Origin: Streptomyces sp. AC512_CC834 | Lineage (GTDB): Bacteria > Actinomycetota > Actinomycetes > Streptomycetales > Streptomycetaceae | Assembly: GCF_019049325.1 (NCBI RefSeq) | Contig: NZ_JAGMUO010000065.1 | Coordinates: forward strand, 762,274-826,273 | Direction of reading: 5' to 3' | DNA: 64,000 bases | Shown: positions 33,775 through 42,481 of the stretch, one piece after another | How positions within the stretch are numbered: position 1 is the first letter of the stretch | How the letters are laid out: the number at the start of each line of letters is the position of its first letter | The notes under the pieces: generated by a model | What the model was told of the DNA's origin: nothing | Database searches by the model: none | What the model saw: the letters and a program-made list of their open reading frames with translations, nothing else | Program-made: the position numbers and the translations under genes

Positions 33775-34653
33775 ATGGAACCGACCATCCCGGGCTTCAC
33801 CCACGACCGCGTCACGGTCGCCGACGGCATCGCCCTGCACGTGGCCGTCGGCGGCACCGGCAGCCCCCTCGTGCTGTTGCACGGCTTCCCGCAGACGCAT
33901 CTGATGTGGCGGCACGTCGCCGCCGACCTCGCGGCCGAGCACACGGTCATCTGCCCCGACCTGCGCGGCTACGGCGCCAGCGACAAGCCCGCCGACCCGG
34001 ACGGCACCGCGTACGCCAAGCGGGCCATGGCCGCCGACGTGGTCGCCCTGGCCCGTCAGCTCGGGCACGAGCGGTTCGCGCTCGCCGGTCACGACCGGGG
34101 CGCGCTCGTCGCGGTGCGCGCCGGGCTCGACCACCCGGACGCGGTGACCCATCTGGCCGCGCTGGACGTGCTGCCGACCCTGGACATGTGGGACGTCCTG
34201 CACGGCACGACGGCGGCGGTGGGCTTCCACCTGTATCTGATGGCGCAGCCGCCGGGGCTGCCGGAGCAGTTGATCGGCGCCGCGCCGGACGCGTTCTTCG
34301 GTCATTTCCTCGACGCCTGGACCCGGGACCCGGACGCCCTGCCCGCCGGCGTCCGCGCCGCCTATCTGAAGGCGTCCCGCGAGGCGGTGCCGTCCATCGT
34401 GGCCGACTACCGGGCCTCGGCCGGCGTCGACGTCGACCACGACCGGGCGGACCGGGACAGCGGCAACCGGCTGCGGATGCCGGTGACCGTCCTCCAGCAG
34501 GACTGGGGCGCCGCCCTCGGTTACGACGCCGCCGCGCTGTGGCGGGCGTGGGCCCCGGACCTGCGGCACGAGACCGTCGGCTGTGGGCACTTCATGGCGG
34601 AGGAGGCGCCGGGCGAGGTCGCCGGGGCGCTGCGGAAGCTGCTGACGCGGTAG
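33775..34653 (+). CDS. alpha/beta hydrolase, haloacid/fluoroacetate dehalogenase-like
   Basis: This 292-residue alpha/beta-hydrolase has the oxyanion region LLHGFPQTHLMW and the nucleophile elbow GHDRGA, where Asp replaces Ser as in fluoroacetate dehalogenases and epoxide hydrolases. CPDLRGYGASDKP is family-typical and the catalytic His lies in VGCGHFMAEEAPGEV. It should hydrolyse a small halogenated acid or epoxide; the true substrate is unknown. Start ATG 33775. It is divergent from the BTAD regulator and preceded by SARP-type repeats, so it is the probable target of that regulator. Confidence 0.88.
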   Translation: MEPTIPGFTHDRVTVADGIALHVAVGGTGSPLVLLHGFPQTHLMWRHVAADLAAEHTVICPDLRGYGASDKPADPDGTAYAKRAMAADVVALARQLGHERFALAGHDRGALVAVRAGLDHPDAVTHLAALDVLPTLDMWDVLHGTTAAVGFHLYLMAQPPGLPEQLIGAAPDAFFGHFLDAWTRDPDALPAGVRAAYLKASREAVPSIVADYRASAGVDVDHDRADRDSGNRLRMPVTVLQQDWGAALGYDAAALWRAWAPDLRHETVGCGHFMAEEAPGEVAGALRKLLTR

Positions 34654-34756
34654 GCCGGGCGCGGCTGTAAGGGCATGCCAGTGGACCGGCGTACAACGGC
34701 TGGTTGTTCGTATGGCGCGGGCGGTTGTTTGATCCGCGGGGCCCCGGCTCGCTTGG

Positions 34757-36046
34757 ATGGCGGGCGTGACGGAGACGGGTGCGGTGGAGTCGGGCGTGGT
34801 GGGCGGCGGGTCGCTGGGGCGGCGGTTCGGATGGCTGTGGGGCGCGTACGCCGTCAGCACGTTCGGCACGCGGCTGGCCTTCGACGCCTTTCCGTTGATC
34901 GCGGTCATGGTGCTGGACGCCGGTCCGGCACAGGTGTCGGCGCTCGCGGCGGCCGGTCTCGCGGTGGGTGCGGTGGTGGCGGTGCCGCTGGGGCCGTGGG
35001 TGGAGTTCAGGCGCAAGCGGCCGGTCATGGTCGCGATGGACCTGGTCCGGTGCGCGGTGCTGCTGAGCGTGCCGCTCGCGTACGCGTTCGGCCGACTCGG
35101 CTTCGCCCAGCTACTGGTCGTGTCGATCGTGGTCGCCGCGGCCGACATCACGTTCAGGGCCGCCGCCGGTTCCTGTCTCAAGGCGCTGGTGCGGCCGCAG
35201 GACCTGCTGGCCGCGAACGGCCGCTTCGAGGCGACGACCTGGACCGCGACCATGCTCGGGCCCCCGGTCGGCGGGGCGGCGATCGGGCTCTTCGGGCCGG
35301 TGGTGACGGTGGCGGTCGACGCGGTGAGCTATCTCCTCTCGGCGCTGGGGATCCGCGCGATCGGCGGCGGGGAGCCGCGCCCGCGGCGCCGGCGCGCGGA
35401 CGCGCCCGGGCAGCGGGCGGGTGACCTGCTGGACGGCTGGCGGTACGTGCTCGCCTCGCCGGATCTGCGTCCGCTGTTCCTCAACACCGTCCTGGTCAAC
35501 GGACTGATCATGGCGACCGCACCCCTGCTCGCCGTCCTCATGCTGGGTGATCTGGGCTTCGCACCCTGGCAGTACGGTCTCGCGTTCGCGGTGCCGTGCG
35601 TGGGCGGGCTGATCGGCTCGCGGCTGGCCCGCCCGCTCGTGGCGCGCTTCGGGGAGCACCGGGTGCTGGTCACCAGCGGGGTGCTGCGCGTGTGCTGGCC
35701 CGTCGGGCTGGCCTTCGTCGGGCCCGGCACCCCGGGTCTGGTTCTGGTGATGGTCGTCGAGTTCGGGCTGATCACCTCCGTGGGTGTGTTCAACCCGGTG
35801 TACGCCACCCGGCGGCTGGAGTTGACGCCGGCGGACCGGGTCGCGCGCACCCTTTCCGCGTGGACGATCAGCGGGAAGCTGACCACCGCGGGCCTGACCG
35901 CGGTGTGGGGCCTGCTGGCGGGCCTCACGGGCACACGTACGGCGGTCGCGCTCGCGGGCGTGCTCATCCTGGCCACCCCGCTGCTGCTCCCCCGCCGACA
36001 CCACGCACCCGCTCCGGCCCCGGCGGCCCCTGCCGAGGGCCGGTAA
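34757..36046 (+). CDS. MFS transporter
   Basis: This 429-residue major facilitator protein has twelve predicted helices. The N-terminal half begins with FGWLWGAYAVSTFGTRLAFD, and loop 2-3 holds PWVEFRRKRPVMVAMDLVRC, typical of drug-efflux MFS proteins of the enterobactin exporter (EntS)-like class. It is probably an exporter of small hydrophobic compounds. Start ATG 34757. It stands alone, 100 bp downstream of the hydrolase, with no regulator beside it. Confidence 0.9.
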   Translation: MAGVTETGAVESGVVGGGSLGRRFGWLWGAYAVSTFGTRLAFDAFPLIAVMVLDAGPAQVSALAAAGLAVGAVVAVPLGPWVEFRRKRPVMVAMDLVRCAVLLSVPLAYAFGRLGFAQLLVVSIVVAAADITFRAAAGSCLKALVRPQDLLAANGRFEATTWTATMLGPPVGGAAIGLFGPVVTVAVDAVSYLLSALGIRAIGGGEPRPRRRRADAPGQRAGDLLDGWRYVLASPDLRPLFLNTVLVNGLIMATAPLLAVLMLGDLGFAPWQYGLAFAVPCVGGLIGSRLARPLVARFGEHRVLVTSGVLRVCWPVGLAFVGPGTPGLVLVMVVEFGLITSVGVFNPVYATRRLELTPADRVARTLSAWTISGKLTTAGLTAVWGLLAGLTGTRTAVALAGVLILATPLLLPRRHHAPAPAPAAPAEGR

Positions 36047-36280
36047 GTCCCCACCGGCCCCCGACATCCCACACACCTCCCACCGCGGCGGCCCACCACA
36101 CACCCCCGGCGCTCCCTCGGGCGAGACAGTCGGCGCCGTGGGCCACCGGACCCGGCGAACCCACACACCCGGTCCGGCCCCGATGGCGCCCCGCCGGGCC
36201 CCACCGGCCCCCACATCCCGCGCACCGCCGACCGCGGCGGCACTCCATGCATCCGACTCCCCCGGCCGTCCCGTCGCTCG
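36047..36280. repeat. C-rich spacer with an imperfect duplication of about 42 bp
   Basis: The segment ccccaccggcccccgacatc...caccgcggcggc (about 36049-36093) recurs in diverged form at about 36199-36240. The spacer lies between the convergent MFS gene and the hypothetical gene at 36281. No gene is supported here. Confidence 0.6.
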
Positions 36281-37372
36281 CTACGGCGAAGGCCACGACG
36301 GCGTGCCTCGGCCCAGGTCGGGGAAGTACCGGCGGGCCTCGGCGAAGAGGGCCGGGTAGTCGGTGCCGTGGGCGACCGCGGCGGCGAAGAGGGCGCCGAG
36401 TGCGGCACGCAGCGGGTCCACGTCGGCCGCGGCGCACAGTGCGGGCAGGGCCAGGGCCCGGCGCAGCGGGTCGCCGTGGCATCCGTCGGGCGCGGTGAGG
36501 GCGGTGCGGTCGTCGGTGAAGAAGCGGTCCCAGGCGCGCCGGGGGTCGTCGAACGGGGCGGGCAGGGGCTCCCCGCGGTCCAGCGCGGCCAGCGCGGGCG
36601 CGATCCAGTCGACGCCGTCGAGTCCGGTCTCGGTGAAGGCGCGGCGGGCGGCCCACCGGGCGAGGCTCCGCTGGGTCGCCGGGCACGCCGCGTCGACGGC
36701 GTCGAGCAGATCCCGGTCCAGCGGCACGAGCCCGCGTGCCTCGGCACCGGCTTCCCTGACGCGTCTGCTGGGCAGCCGGCCGCCCCAGGAGCGGATCTCG
36801 GCGCGCTCCCGCTCGGTCCGCTCCCCGGCTGCGGGCGGCCGCAGGGCGCGGGCGTACCGGTGCCGGCGTGCGGCACTGCGTGAGGTCTGCCGGACGACGA
36901 GGTCCGCGGCGGGCGGCGCCGGCCAGAACTGCAGCAGATACTGGCCGACCTGCCCGGCGCCCCGAGCGCCCCGGGCGGCCGGGGCGGACGCGGTGCCCTC
37001 ACCGCCGTCCATGCCGCGTCCGCAGTAGCGCACCCGGTGGTCGGCGGGCGGCAGGGCCACCTCGCACAGCGCGCCGCGGCCGCAGGGCAGCACCGCCGTC
37101 GAGCCGGAGACCGGCCGGAAGGACGCCTCCACCACGTCCTCCCAGCCGCCGTCCAGGGGCGGCGCGACCCCGTGCACCTCGACGGTCAGCCCGACCTTCC
37201 CGCTGCTCAGGCCCGTGCACAGGAACAGGCAACCCGGGACGGCCGCGCCGCACAGACCGTTGGTCTGCCCGGCGCAGGCCTCCGACGGCCCCGGCCCCCA
37301 GGGCTCCCGGCGGCTGTCCACGTGGAACCGCCCGTGGGCGACCGGCAGTTCACCCCTGTACACCGTTCGCAC
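36281..37372 (-). CDS. hypothetical protein, Streptomyces type
   Basis: This is a 363-residue soluble protein. The N-terminal half (about 1-150) looks beta-rich, with FHVDSRREPWGPGPSEACAG, several cysteines (PGCLFLC) and VRYCGRGMDGG. The C-terminal half is helical and Arg/Ala-rich, with repeated tryptophans. The middle segment VGQYLLQFWPAPPAADLVVR resembles a short conserved block of actinobacterial hypothetical proteins. I do not recognise the family and see no catalytic motif. GTG start at 37372. It is convergent with the MFS gene. Confidence 0.65.
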   Translation of the reverse strand: MRTVYRGELPVAHGRFHVDSRREPWGPGPSEACAGQTNGLCGAAVPGCLFLCTGLSSGKVGLTVEVHGVAPPLDGGWEDVVEASFRPVSGSTAVLPCGRGALCEVALPPADHRVRYCGRGMDGGEGTASAPAARGARGAGQVGQYLLQFWPAPPAADLVVRQTSRSAARRHRYARALRPPAAGERTERERAEIRSWGGRLPSRRVREAGAEARGLVPLDRDLLDAVDAACPATQRSLARWAARRAFTETGLDGVDWIAPALAALDRGEPLPAPFDDPRRAWDRFFTDDRTALTAPDGCHGDPLRRALALPALCAAADVDPLRAALGALFAAAVAHGTDYPALFAEARRYFPDLGRGTPSWPSP

Positions 37373-37451
37373 GGCCCATCCCCCCTCGCCCGCGGCTCTC
37401 CGACGCCACCAGTATGCGGAGGGGGTCTGACAACGGCCCCGCGGCGGCCGG

Positions 37452-37880
37452 TCAGCGGGCCCCGGGCACGTCCTCCGTGACGCCGTTCAACGGCGAGGCC
37501 GGGTCACTGCCGTAGGGGCGGGTGAAGGCCTCCATGCCGTGCCCGGACGGGTCGGTGAAGTACACGCCCCGGCCGCCGTCGTTGCGGTTGATCCGGCGCG
37601 GGTACCGGCCGTGCGGGTCGGCCTGGATGGGGGTCTCGCCCTCGACGAGACGGGCGAGGACCCCGTCGAAATCGTCCTCGGAGACGAGGAACGCGTAGTG
37701 CTGCATGGGGAAGTCGATGTCGACGGTGGCGAAATCGAGCGTGACGCCGTTGGCGGTCGTCACGGGCAGGAACATTCCGGCCGGCTCTCCGACCTCGAGC
37801 CCCAGGATCCCGGCGAGGAAATGGGCGGACTTCTCCCGGTCGTGGGAGAGAACGATGGTGTGGTTGAACTCGACTGACAC
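37452..37880 (-). CDS. VOC family protein
   Basis: This 142-residue protein has a vicinal-oxygen-chelate fold: two beta-alpha-beta-beta-beta modules starting FNHTIVLSHDREKSAHFLAG and DFPMQHYAFLVSEDDFDGVL, and ending in YFTDPSGHGMEAFTRPY, where the Glu (and the His of FNHTI) are metal ligands. Members include glyoxalases, dioxygenases and bleomycin-type resistance proteins; the specific reaction cannot be told. Start ATG 37880. It is a single gene. Confidence 0.9.
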   Translation of the reverse strand: MSVEFNHTIVLSHDREKSAHFLAGILGLEVGEPAGMFLPVTTANGVTLDFATVDIDFPMQHYAFLVSEDDFDGVLARLVEGETPIQADPHGRYPRRINRNDGGRGVYFTDPSGHGMEAFTRPYGSDPASPLNGVTEDVPGAR

Positions 37881-38026
37881 GGGTCAATGCCTCCACGGGC
37901 ATCTTCGCGGCGCCTCCATGCCTCACCCGGACGGTGACCGACACGCGATGCCGCGCCGGAGATCATACGCCCCCGACCCGCCCCCGACACGGCCCCGGCC
38001 CGTCCCTGATCCGCCGGCACCGCACC

Positions 38027-38449
38027 TCAGCCGGACTGGGAGCTGTCCTTCAGCGCTCCCCAGCCGTGCCAGCGCTCCACCTCGATCCACGCGCTGACCC
38101 GGGGACGGACCCGGTCCGGGTACGGGTTGCCCGTGTAGTGGGTGGAGAGCCGGTCGACGCCGGTGAGGTCCTCGTCGTCGCGCATTTCGGCGACCCTGCC
38201 GATGAGGGTGACGTGCGTGTACCAGTCGTCGGCCGCGAGGACGGTGAGGGTGACGCGCGGGTCGCGGCGCAGGTGGCCCAGGCGTACGCGGCCCGCGTCG
38301 AGGTTGACCAGCACGCGGCCGTCGTCGTCCCACGCGTACCAGGTGGGCGTGGAGACGGGGGCGCCGTCCGAGCGGAGGGTGGCCATGACGCACGGGTTGG
38401 GGCGGCGCAGCAGCGCGACGGCCTCGGGCGGCAGCGGCGGCTTGGACAT
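38027..38449 (-). CDS. pyridoxamine 5'-phosphate oxidase-like (PPOX) F420-type protein
   Basis: This 140-residue split-barrel protein contains CVMATLRSDGAPVSTPTWYA and LVNLDAGRVRLGHLRRDPRV, typical of PPOX-class proteins that bind coenzyme F420 or flavin in actinobacteria. Start ATG 38449 (MSKPPLPPEA) is chosen because AAGGAG lies 5 nt upstream. It follows the NAD-dependent oxidoreductase at 38549 on the same strand by 99 bp and may be cotranscribed with it. Confidence 0.86.
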   Translation of the reverse strand: MSKPPLPPEAVALLRRPNPCVMATLRSDGAPVSTPTWYAWDDDGRVLVNLDAGRVRLGHLRRDPRVTLTVLAADDWYTHVTLIGRVAEMRDDEDLTGVDRLSTHYTGNPYPDRVRPRVSAWIEVERWHGWGALKDSSQSG

Positions 38450-38548
38450 GCGGACTCCTTCGATGGTGGGTGTGTCTCGATGGCGGGTGTGTGCCGAGGC
38501 CGGCTCGGCGTTGCGGTCGTCTCGTATCAACCGGTACCCCGGGTGGGC

Positions 38549-39439
38549 TCAGTCGGACGCCTTGTCGTCGAAACTGGCGAAGTAGGCCGCCGCCATGTCC
38601 TCGTCGCCGTGCCCCTGGGCGGCGGCCCGGGCCAGGCGTTCCGCGCCGGCCGCGGCGACGTCGAGACGGACGCCGTTCGCCTCGCCGGCCTCGACGATCA
38701 GCCGGGCGTCCTTCTCGGCGGTGGTGACGGCGAACTGGGCCGGCGTCAGCGCGCCGTCGCGGATCATCGCGGCCTTGGCCCGCAGATAGCCCATGTCCAG
38801 CGGGCCCCCGGCGATGGCGTCGAAGAAGTGGTCCGGGTCCACGCCCAGCGCCTTGGCGAGCGCCAGGACCTCGCCGACCGCGTTGGTGGTGGCGAGGACC
38901 CAACTGTTGGCCACCAGCTTGAGCCGGGTCGCGCTGCCGGCGGCGCCGTCCACGCCGGTCCACACGGTGCGGGAGCCGACGGCGTCGAACACCGGTGCCA
39001 CCGTGGGCCGCGCGTCGGCGGGCCCGGCGGCCAGCACCAGCAGTCGGCCTGCCTCGGCGGGCTGTCGGGTGCCGAGTACGGGGGCGTCGAAGAAGACGAG
39101 TCCGTGCTCGTGGGCGAAGGCGGCCAGGTCGGCGACCGCGTCGACGCCCGCGGTGGTCGACTGCGCCCACACGGTGGCGGGGCCGAGGCCGGGCGCGGCC
39201 CGCCGCATGACGTCGAGGGCGACCGGGCCGTCGTACAGCATGGTGAGGACGACGTCGGCGCCCCGTACGGCCTCCTCCGGGCTGTCGGCGACGTGCGCGC
39301 CGTCGGTGGCCAGCGGCTCGGCCTTGTCCCGGCTGCGGTTCCAGGCGCGGACGGTGTGTCCGGCGCGGGCGAGGTTGCGGGCCATCGCGGCACCCATGAT
39401 GCCGGTGCCCAGGACGCTGACGGTGAGCTGGTCGGTCAT
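38549..39439 (-). CDS. NAD(P)-dependent beta-hydroxyacid dehydrogenase family protein
   Basis: This 296-residue protein of the 3-hydroxyisobutyrate dehydrogenase family has a Rossmann fold with VSVLGTGIMGAAMARNLARA and NRSRDKAEPL (an Arg/Lys signature suggesting NADP), a substrate loop FFDAPVLGTRQPAEAGRLLV, and the catalytic Lys in SATRLKLVANSW. It should reduce or oxidise a short 3-hydroxyacid, or an imine as in related reductases. Start ATG 39439 with AAGGCGACG upstream. It is divergent from the PemK/MazF-like gene. Confidence 0.9.
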   Translation of the reverse strand: MTDQLTVSVLGTGIMGAAMARNLARAGHTVRAWNRSRDKAEPLATDGAHVADSPEEAVRGADVVLTMLYDGPVALDVMRRAAPGLGPATVWAQSTTAGVDAVADLAAFAHEHGLVFFDAPVLGTRQPAEAGRLLVLAAGPADARPTVAPVFDAVGSRTVWTGVDGAAGSATRLKLVANSWVLATTNAVGEVLALAKALGVDPDHFFDAIAGGPLDMGYLRAKAAMIRDGALTPAQFAVTTAEKDARLIVEAGEANGVRLDVAAAGAERLARAAAQGHGDEDMAAAYFASFDDKASD

Positions 39440-39588
39440 GACGTCGCCTTCTGACTCGTGCGGTCGGTGGCACGCGCCCCCGGGCAGGGGCGGGGGCCCG
39501 GTGATCAGCCTGCCACCGGAACGCGGGCGACGCCGCCCCGACGCGGGTCCTCGCACGGGTGCGCGGGAGCGTCCCGTACGGTACGGCC

Positions 39589-40053
39589 GTGAGCGCCTTT
39601 ACCGACGACATCGACAGCAACGGCGAGACCGTCCCCGGACGTTACGGTCCCTCCGCGACCACCGAGGCCGATCCCCGGGAGGTGGGCCGGGTGCGTACCG
39701 AGTACGCGCCCGCGCACGACGGGGATCCCGATCCCGGCGAGATCGTCTGGACGTGGGTGCCCTATGAGGAGGCGGACGGCCGGGGCAAGGACCGGCCCGT
39801 GCTCGTCGTGGCCCGGGAGGCGGCCGGGACCGTGCTGGCGGTGCAGTTGTCCAGCAAGCGGCACGACGGGGACCGCGAGTGGGTGCCGATCGGGAGCGGG
39901 CCCTGGGACCGCTCCGGGCGCGACTCCTGGGTGGACGTGGACCGGGTGCTGCGGCTGCACGACGCCGGTATGCGCCGTGAGGCGTGCGCCCTGGACCGGA
40001 TGCGCTTCAACCTCGTACGGCAGCGGCTGCGGGAGCGTTACGGCTGGAGCTGA
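39589..40053 (+). CDS. PemK/MazF-like protein, no antitoxin gene beside it
   Basis: This 154-residue protein's C-terminal 105 residues match the PemK/MazF fold: PGEIVWTWVPYEEADGRGKD, then RPVLVVARE, VLAVQLSSKRHD, and a final helix RFNLVRQRLRERYGW. The N-terminal 45 residues are acidic and unordered. MazF toxins are ribonucleases partnered by a small antitoxin; no antitoxin-sized gene is adjacent, and this single-gene form is common in Streptomyces, so it may be non-toxic. Start GTG 39589. Its last 16 bp overlap the end of the convergent PARG-like gene. Confidence 0.82.
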   Translation: MSAFTDDIDSNGETVPGRYGPSATTEADPREVGRVRTEYAPAHDGDPDPGEIVWTWVPYEEADGRGKDRPVLVVAREAAGTVLAVQLSSKRHDGDREWVPIGSGPWDRSGRDSWVDVDRVLRLHDAGMRREACALDRMRFNLVRQRLRERYGWS

Positions 40054-40892
40054 GCGTTACGGCCCGGGTCCTCGGGGAAGGCCCGGTCGAACGCCTGCCG
40101 GACGGTGCCGCCCGGTGTGCGGTCCAGGATGCCGAACGCCACTCGGTCGAAGGCGCCGGCGAAGCGTCCGCCGGGCCCGAGCAGCGTCCGGAACGCGCCC
40201 GCCACCTGGGCGGGGTCGTTGCGGAACACCCCGCAGCCCCAGGCGCCGAGCACCAGCCGCCGGTACCCGTGGGCCGCGGCCGTCTCCAGCACCCGCTCGG
40301 CGCGCGCGGCGAGGGCGGCGGGCAGTTCGGCGGCGCGCTCCGGGGCCGTGCGCAGCACCACCCCGGCGTTGGGCGCGGCGGAGGTGAGGAAGCCGGCCGG
40401 GTACGGCTCGTCCAGCAGGCGGCCGCGGTCGTCGCGGAAGACGGGCACGGCGGGCGAGTGGATGACGCGGTCGGTGTAGAACGGATCGCGGTGGGCGCGG
40501 TGGTGGTCGTAGAACTCGCGCGCCCGCAGCAGGCAGGTGTACAGGGCCGAGGCCCGGCACAGGGCCTCCTCCTGGGCCTGGGCGCCGTTGAGGTAGCCGC
40601 CGCCGGGGTTGCGGGCGGAGGCGAAGTTGAGGACGGCGACCTCGCCGCCGAGGCGGCGGGCGGCCTCCAGGCTGCTCTCGCCGGTGACCTCGAGGACCGT
40701 TCGCACCGGGGCGAAGGGTCCTGGCTCGACTGATCCCGGCCCGACGGGTCCCGGCCCGTGCATGCGCGTGGCGTCCCTGGCCCTCTCGATCGCCGCCCCG
40801 ACCGGCACCTCGCGGCCCTCGGGCGTGCGGTAGACCCCCGCCGTCACGATCTGTTCCGTCTGCTGTGCGATGCCTCGCAGGCGCGCGCTCAT
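40038..40892 (-). CDS. PARG-like macrodomain protein (TIGR02452 family)
   Basis: This 284-residue bacterial-type poly(ADP-ribose) glycohydrolase-like protein has the catalytic signature NFASARNPGGGYLNGAQAQEE, in which the GGG-x6-QEE pattern carries the two catalytic glutamates. VLGAWGCGVFRNDPAQVAGA then binds the ADP-ribose. Expected activity is removal of ADP-ribose from proteins or nucleic acids. Start ATG 40892 (MSARLRGIAQQ). It is divergent from egtA and overlaps the PemK/MazF-like gene tail to tail by 16 bp, which may put the two under antisense constraint. Confidence 0.88.
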   Translation of the reverse strand: MSARLRGIAQQTEQIVTAGVYRTPEGREVPVGAAIERARDATRMHGPGPVGPGSVEPGPFAPVRTVLEVTGESSLEAARRLGGEVAVLNFASARNPGGGYLNGAQAQEEALCRASALYTCLLRAREFYDHHRAHRDPFYTDRVIHSPAVPVFRDDRGRLLDEPYPAGFLTSAAPNAGVVLRTAPERAAELPAALAARAERVLETAAAHGYRRLVLGAWGCGVFRNDPAQVAGAFRTLLGPGGRFAGAFDRVAFGILDRTPGGTVRQAFDRAFPEDPGRNAQLQP

Positions 40893-41179
40893 GGCGCCAC
40901 CCCCGTGGGCGTCATGGCCGCGCGCCGCGCGGTCTCCCCCGTCGTGCTCATGCGGGAATCCTGGGTAATGCTGGTGATGCGGTGCAACGGAGTTTCCCGA
41001 CCGGTGAACGACGGGGAAAGCCCCCGGAAGCGGGTGGGTCGCGGACATTACCGAGCAAGAACGTCCTGATATGCACCCTTGTGCGGAGCCGCACGACGGT
41101 CTTGGGTGGGACGAGTGTGCCGACCCGGCCCACCGCAGAAGGGTCGGCGGCCATGGTGGAATCTCAGGAGGATCCCGAC

Positions 41180-42481
41180 ATGTCCGATTCGGTTGGTGGC
41201 TGCATCCGGCCACGTACCGCTGTCAGTGAGGCCGAGGTCGAGGCGCTGGTCCACGGCATCTGCTTCAAGACCGGTCCCCCGACGCGCCTCGGCGTCGAGG
41301 TGGAATGGCTCGTCCACGAGCCGCGCGCGCCGCGGCTCCCCGTATCACCCGAACGGCTCCAGGCGGTGTACACCGCGCTGCGGGCCGTGCCCCTGAGGTC
41401 GGCGCTGACCGTCGAGCCGGGCGGCCAACTGGAGCTGAGCTCGCTCCCCGCCGCCTCCTTGACCGAGTGCGTCCGTACCGTCTGCGCCGACCTCGACGCC
41501 GTCCGCGCGGTCCTGCGCGAGGACGGTCTCGCCCTCGTCGGCCTCGGCCACGATCCCTGGCACCCGCCGCGCCGCTTCCTGCGGCAGCCGCGCTACGACG
41601 CCATGGAGGCCTGTCTCGACCGCACCGGCCCCGGCGGCCGCTTCATGATGTGTACCACCGCCTCCGTGCAGGTGTGCGTGGACGCCGGGCAGGAGGAGCC
41701 GGGGCCGCTGGGTCACGTACGCCGCTGGTGGCTGGCCCATCACCTGGGCGCGGTGCTGCTCGCCGCGTTCGCCAACTCCCCGCTGGCCGAGGGACGGCCC
41801 ACCGGCTGGCGGTCCACCCGGCAACTGCGGTGGACGCAGATCGGTACCGGCCGGGCGGGCGGTCCCCCGCTGGACAGCGACCCGCGCCGCACCTGGGCCC
41901 GGCACGTCCTGGACGCCCCGGTGATGTGCGTACGCCGGGACGGCGGTCCCTGGGACGTGCCGGAAGGCCTGACCCTGCGGGAGTGGACCCGGGAGCCGGT
42001 GCCGAGGCCGCCGACCCGGGAGGATCTCGACTACCACCTCACCACGCTCTTCCCGCCGGTGCGGCCGCGCGGCCACCTGGAGCTGCGCATGATCGACGCG
42101 CAGCCCGGGGACGACGGCTGGATCGTGCCGCTGGCGGTGACGGCGGCGCTGTTCGACGACCCGGAGGCCACCGAGACCGCCTACCGGGCCGTGAAGCCGC
42201 TGGCCGAGCGGACACTGGGCCGGCCCGCCCCGCACAATCCGCTGTACGAGGACGCCGCCCGCGACGCCCTCACCGACCCCGAGCTGCGCGAGGCGGCCGT
42301 CGCCTGCTTCGGCGCGGCGCTCGCCGCCCTGCCCCGGCTCGGCGCCACGGCCGAGGTCACGGACGCCGTCGCCGGACACCTGGAGCGCTACGTCCTGAGG
42401 GGCCGCTGCCCCGCCGACGACCTGCTGGAGACGACGGGCGGCGCCGGCCGTGGCCCGCACGGGAGGGAGACCCGCTCATGA
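41180..42481 (+). CDS. egtA: EgtA, glutamate-cysteine ligase of ergothioneine synthesis
   Basis: This 433-residue protein of the GCS2 family joins glutamate and cysteine to gamma-glutamylcysteine, the sulfur donor for EgtB. Visible features are TRLGVEVEWLVHE, the substrate-binding QLELSSLPA, FMMCTTASVQVCVD and HLELRMIDAQP. Start ATG 41180 with AGGAGG 8 nt upstream. It is the first gene of egtABCD, whose members overlap by 1-4 bases. The 287-bp spacer to the divergent PARG-like gene holds the promoter, but I see no sigma-R consensus in it. Confidence 0.93.
   Translation: MSDSVGGCIRPRTAVSEAEVEALVHGICFKTGPPTRLGVEVEWLVHEPRAPRLPVSPERLQAVYTALRAVPLRSALTVEPGGQLELSSLPAASLTECVRTVCADLDAVRAVLREDGLALVGLGHDPWHPPRRFLRQPRYDAMEACLDRTGPGGRFMMCTTASVQVCVDAGQEEPGPLGHVRRWWLAHHLGAVLLAAFANSPLAEGRPTGWRSTRQLRWTQIGTGRAGGPPLDSDPRRTWARHVLDAPVMCVRRDGGPWDVPEGLTLREWTREPVPRPPTREDLDYHLTTLFPPVRPRGHLELRMIDAQPGDDGWIVPLAVTAALFDDPEATETAYRAVKPLAERTLGRPAPHNPLYEDAARDALTDPELREAAVACFGAALAALPRLGATAEVTDAVAGHLERYVLRGRCPADDLLETTGGAGRGPHGRETRS

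Noticed and set aside
40893..41179. Sigma-R promoter upstream of egtA
   Set aside because: GGGAAT occurs in this spacer but no GTT lies 18-19 nt downstream on the same strand.
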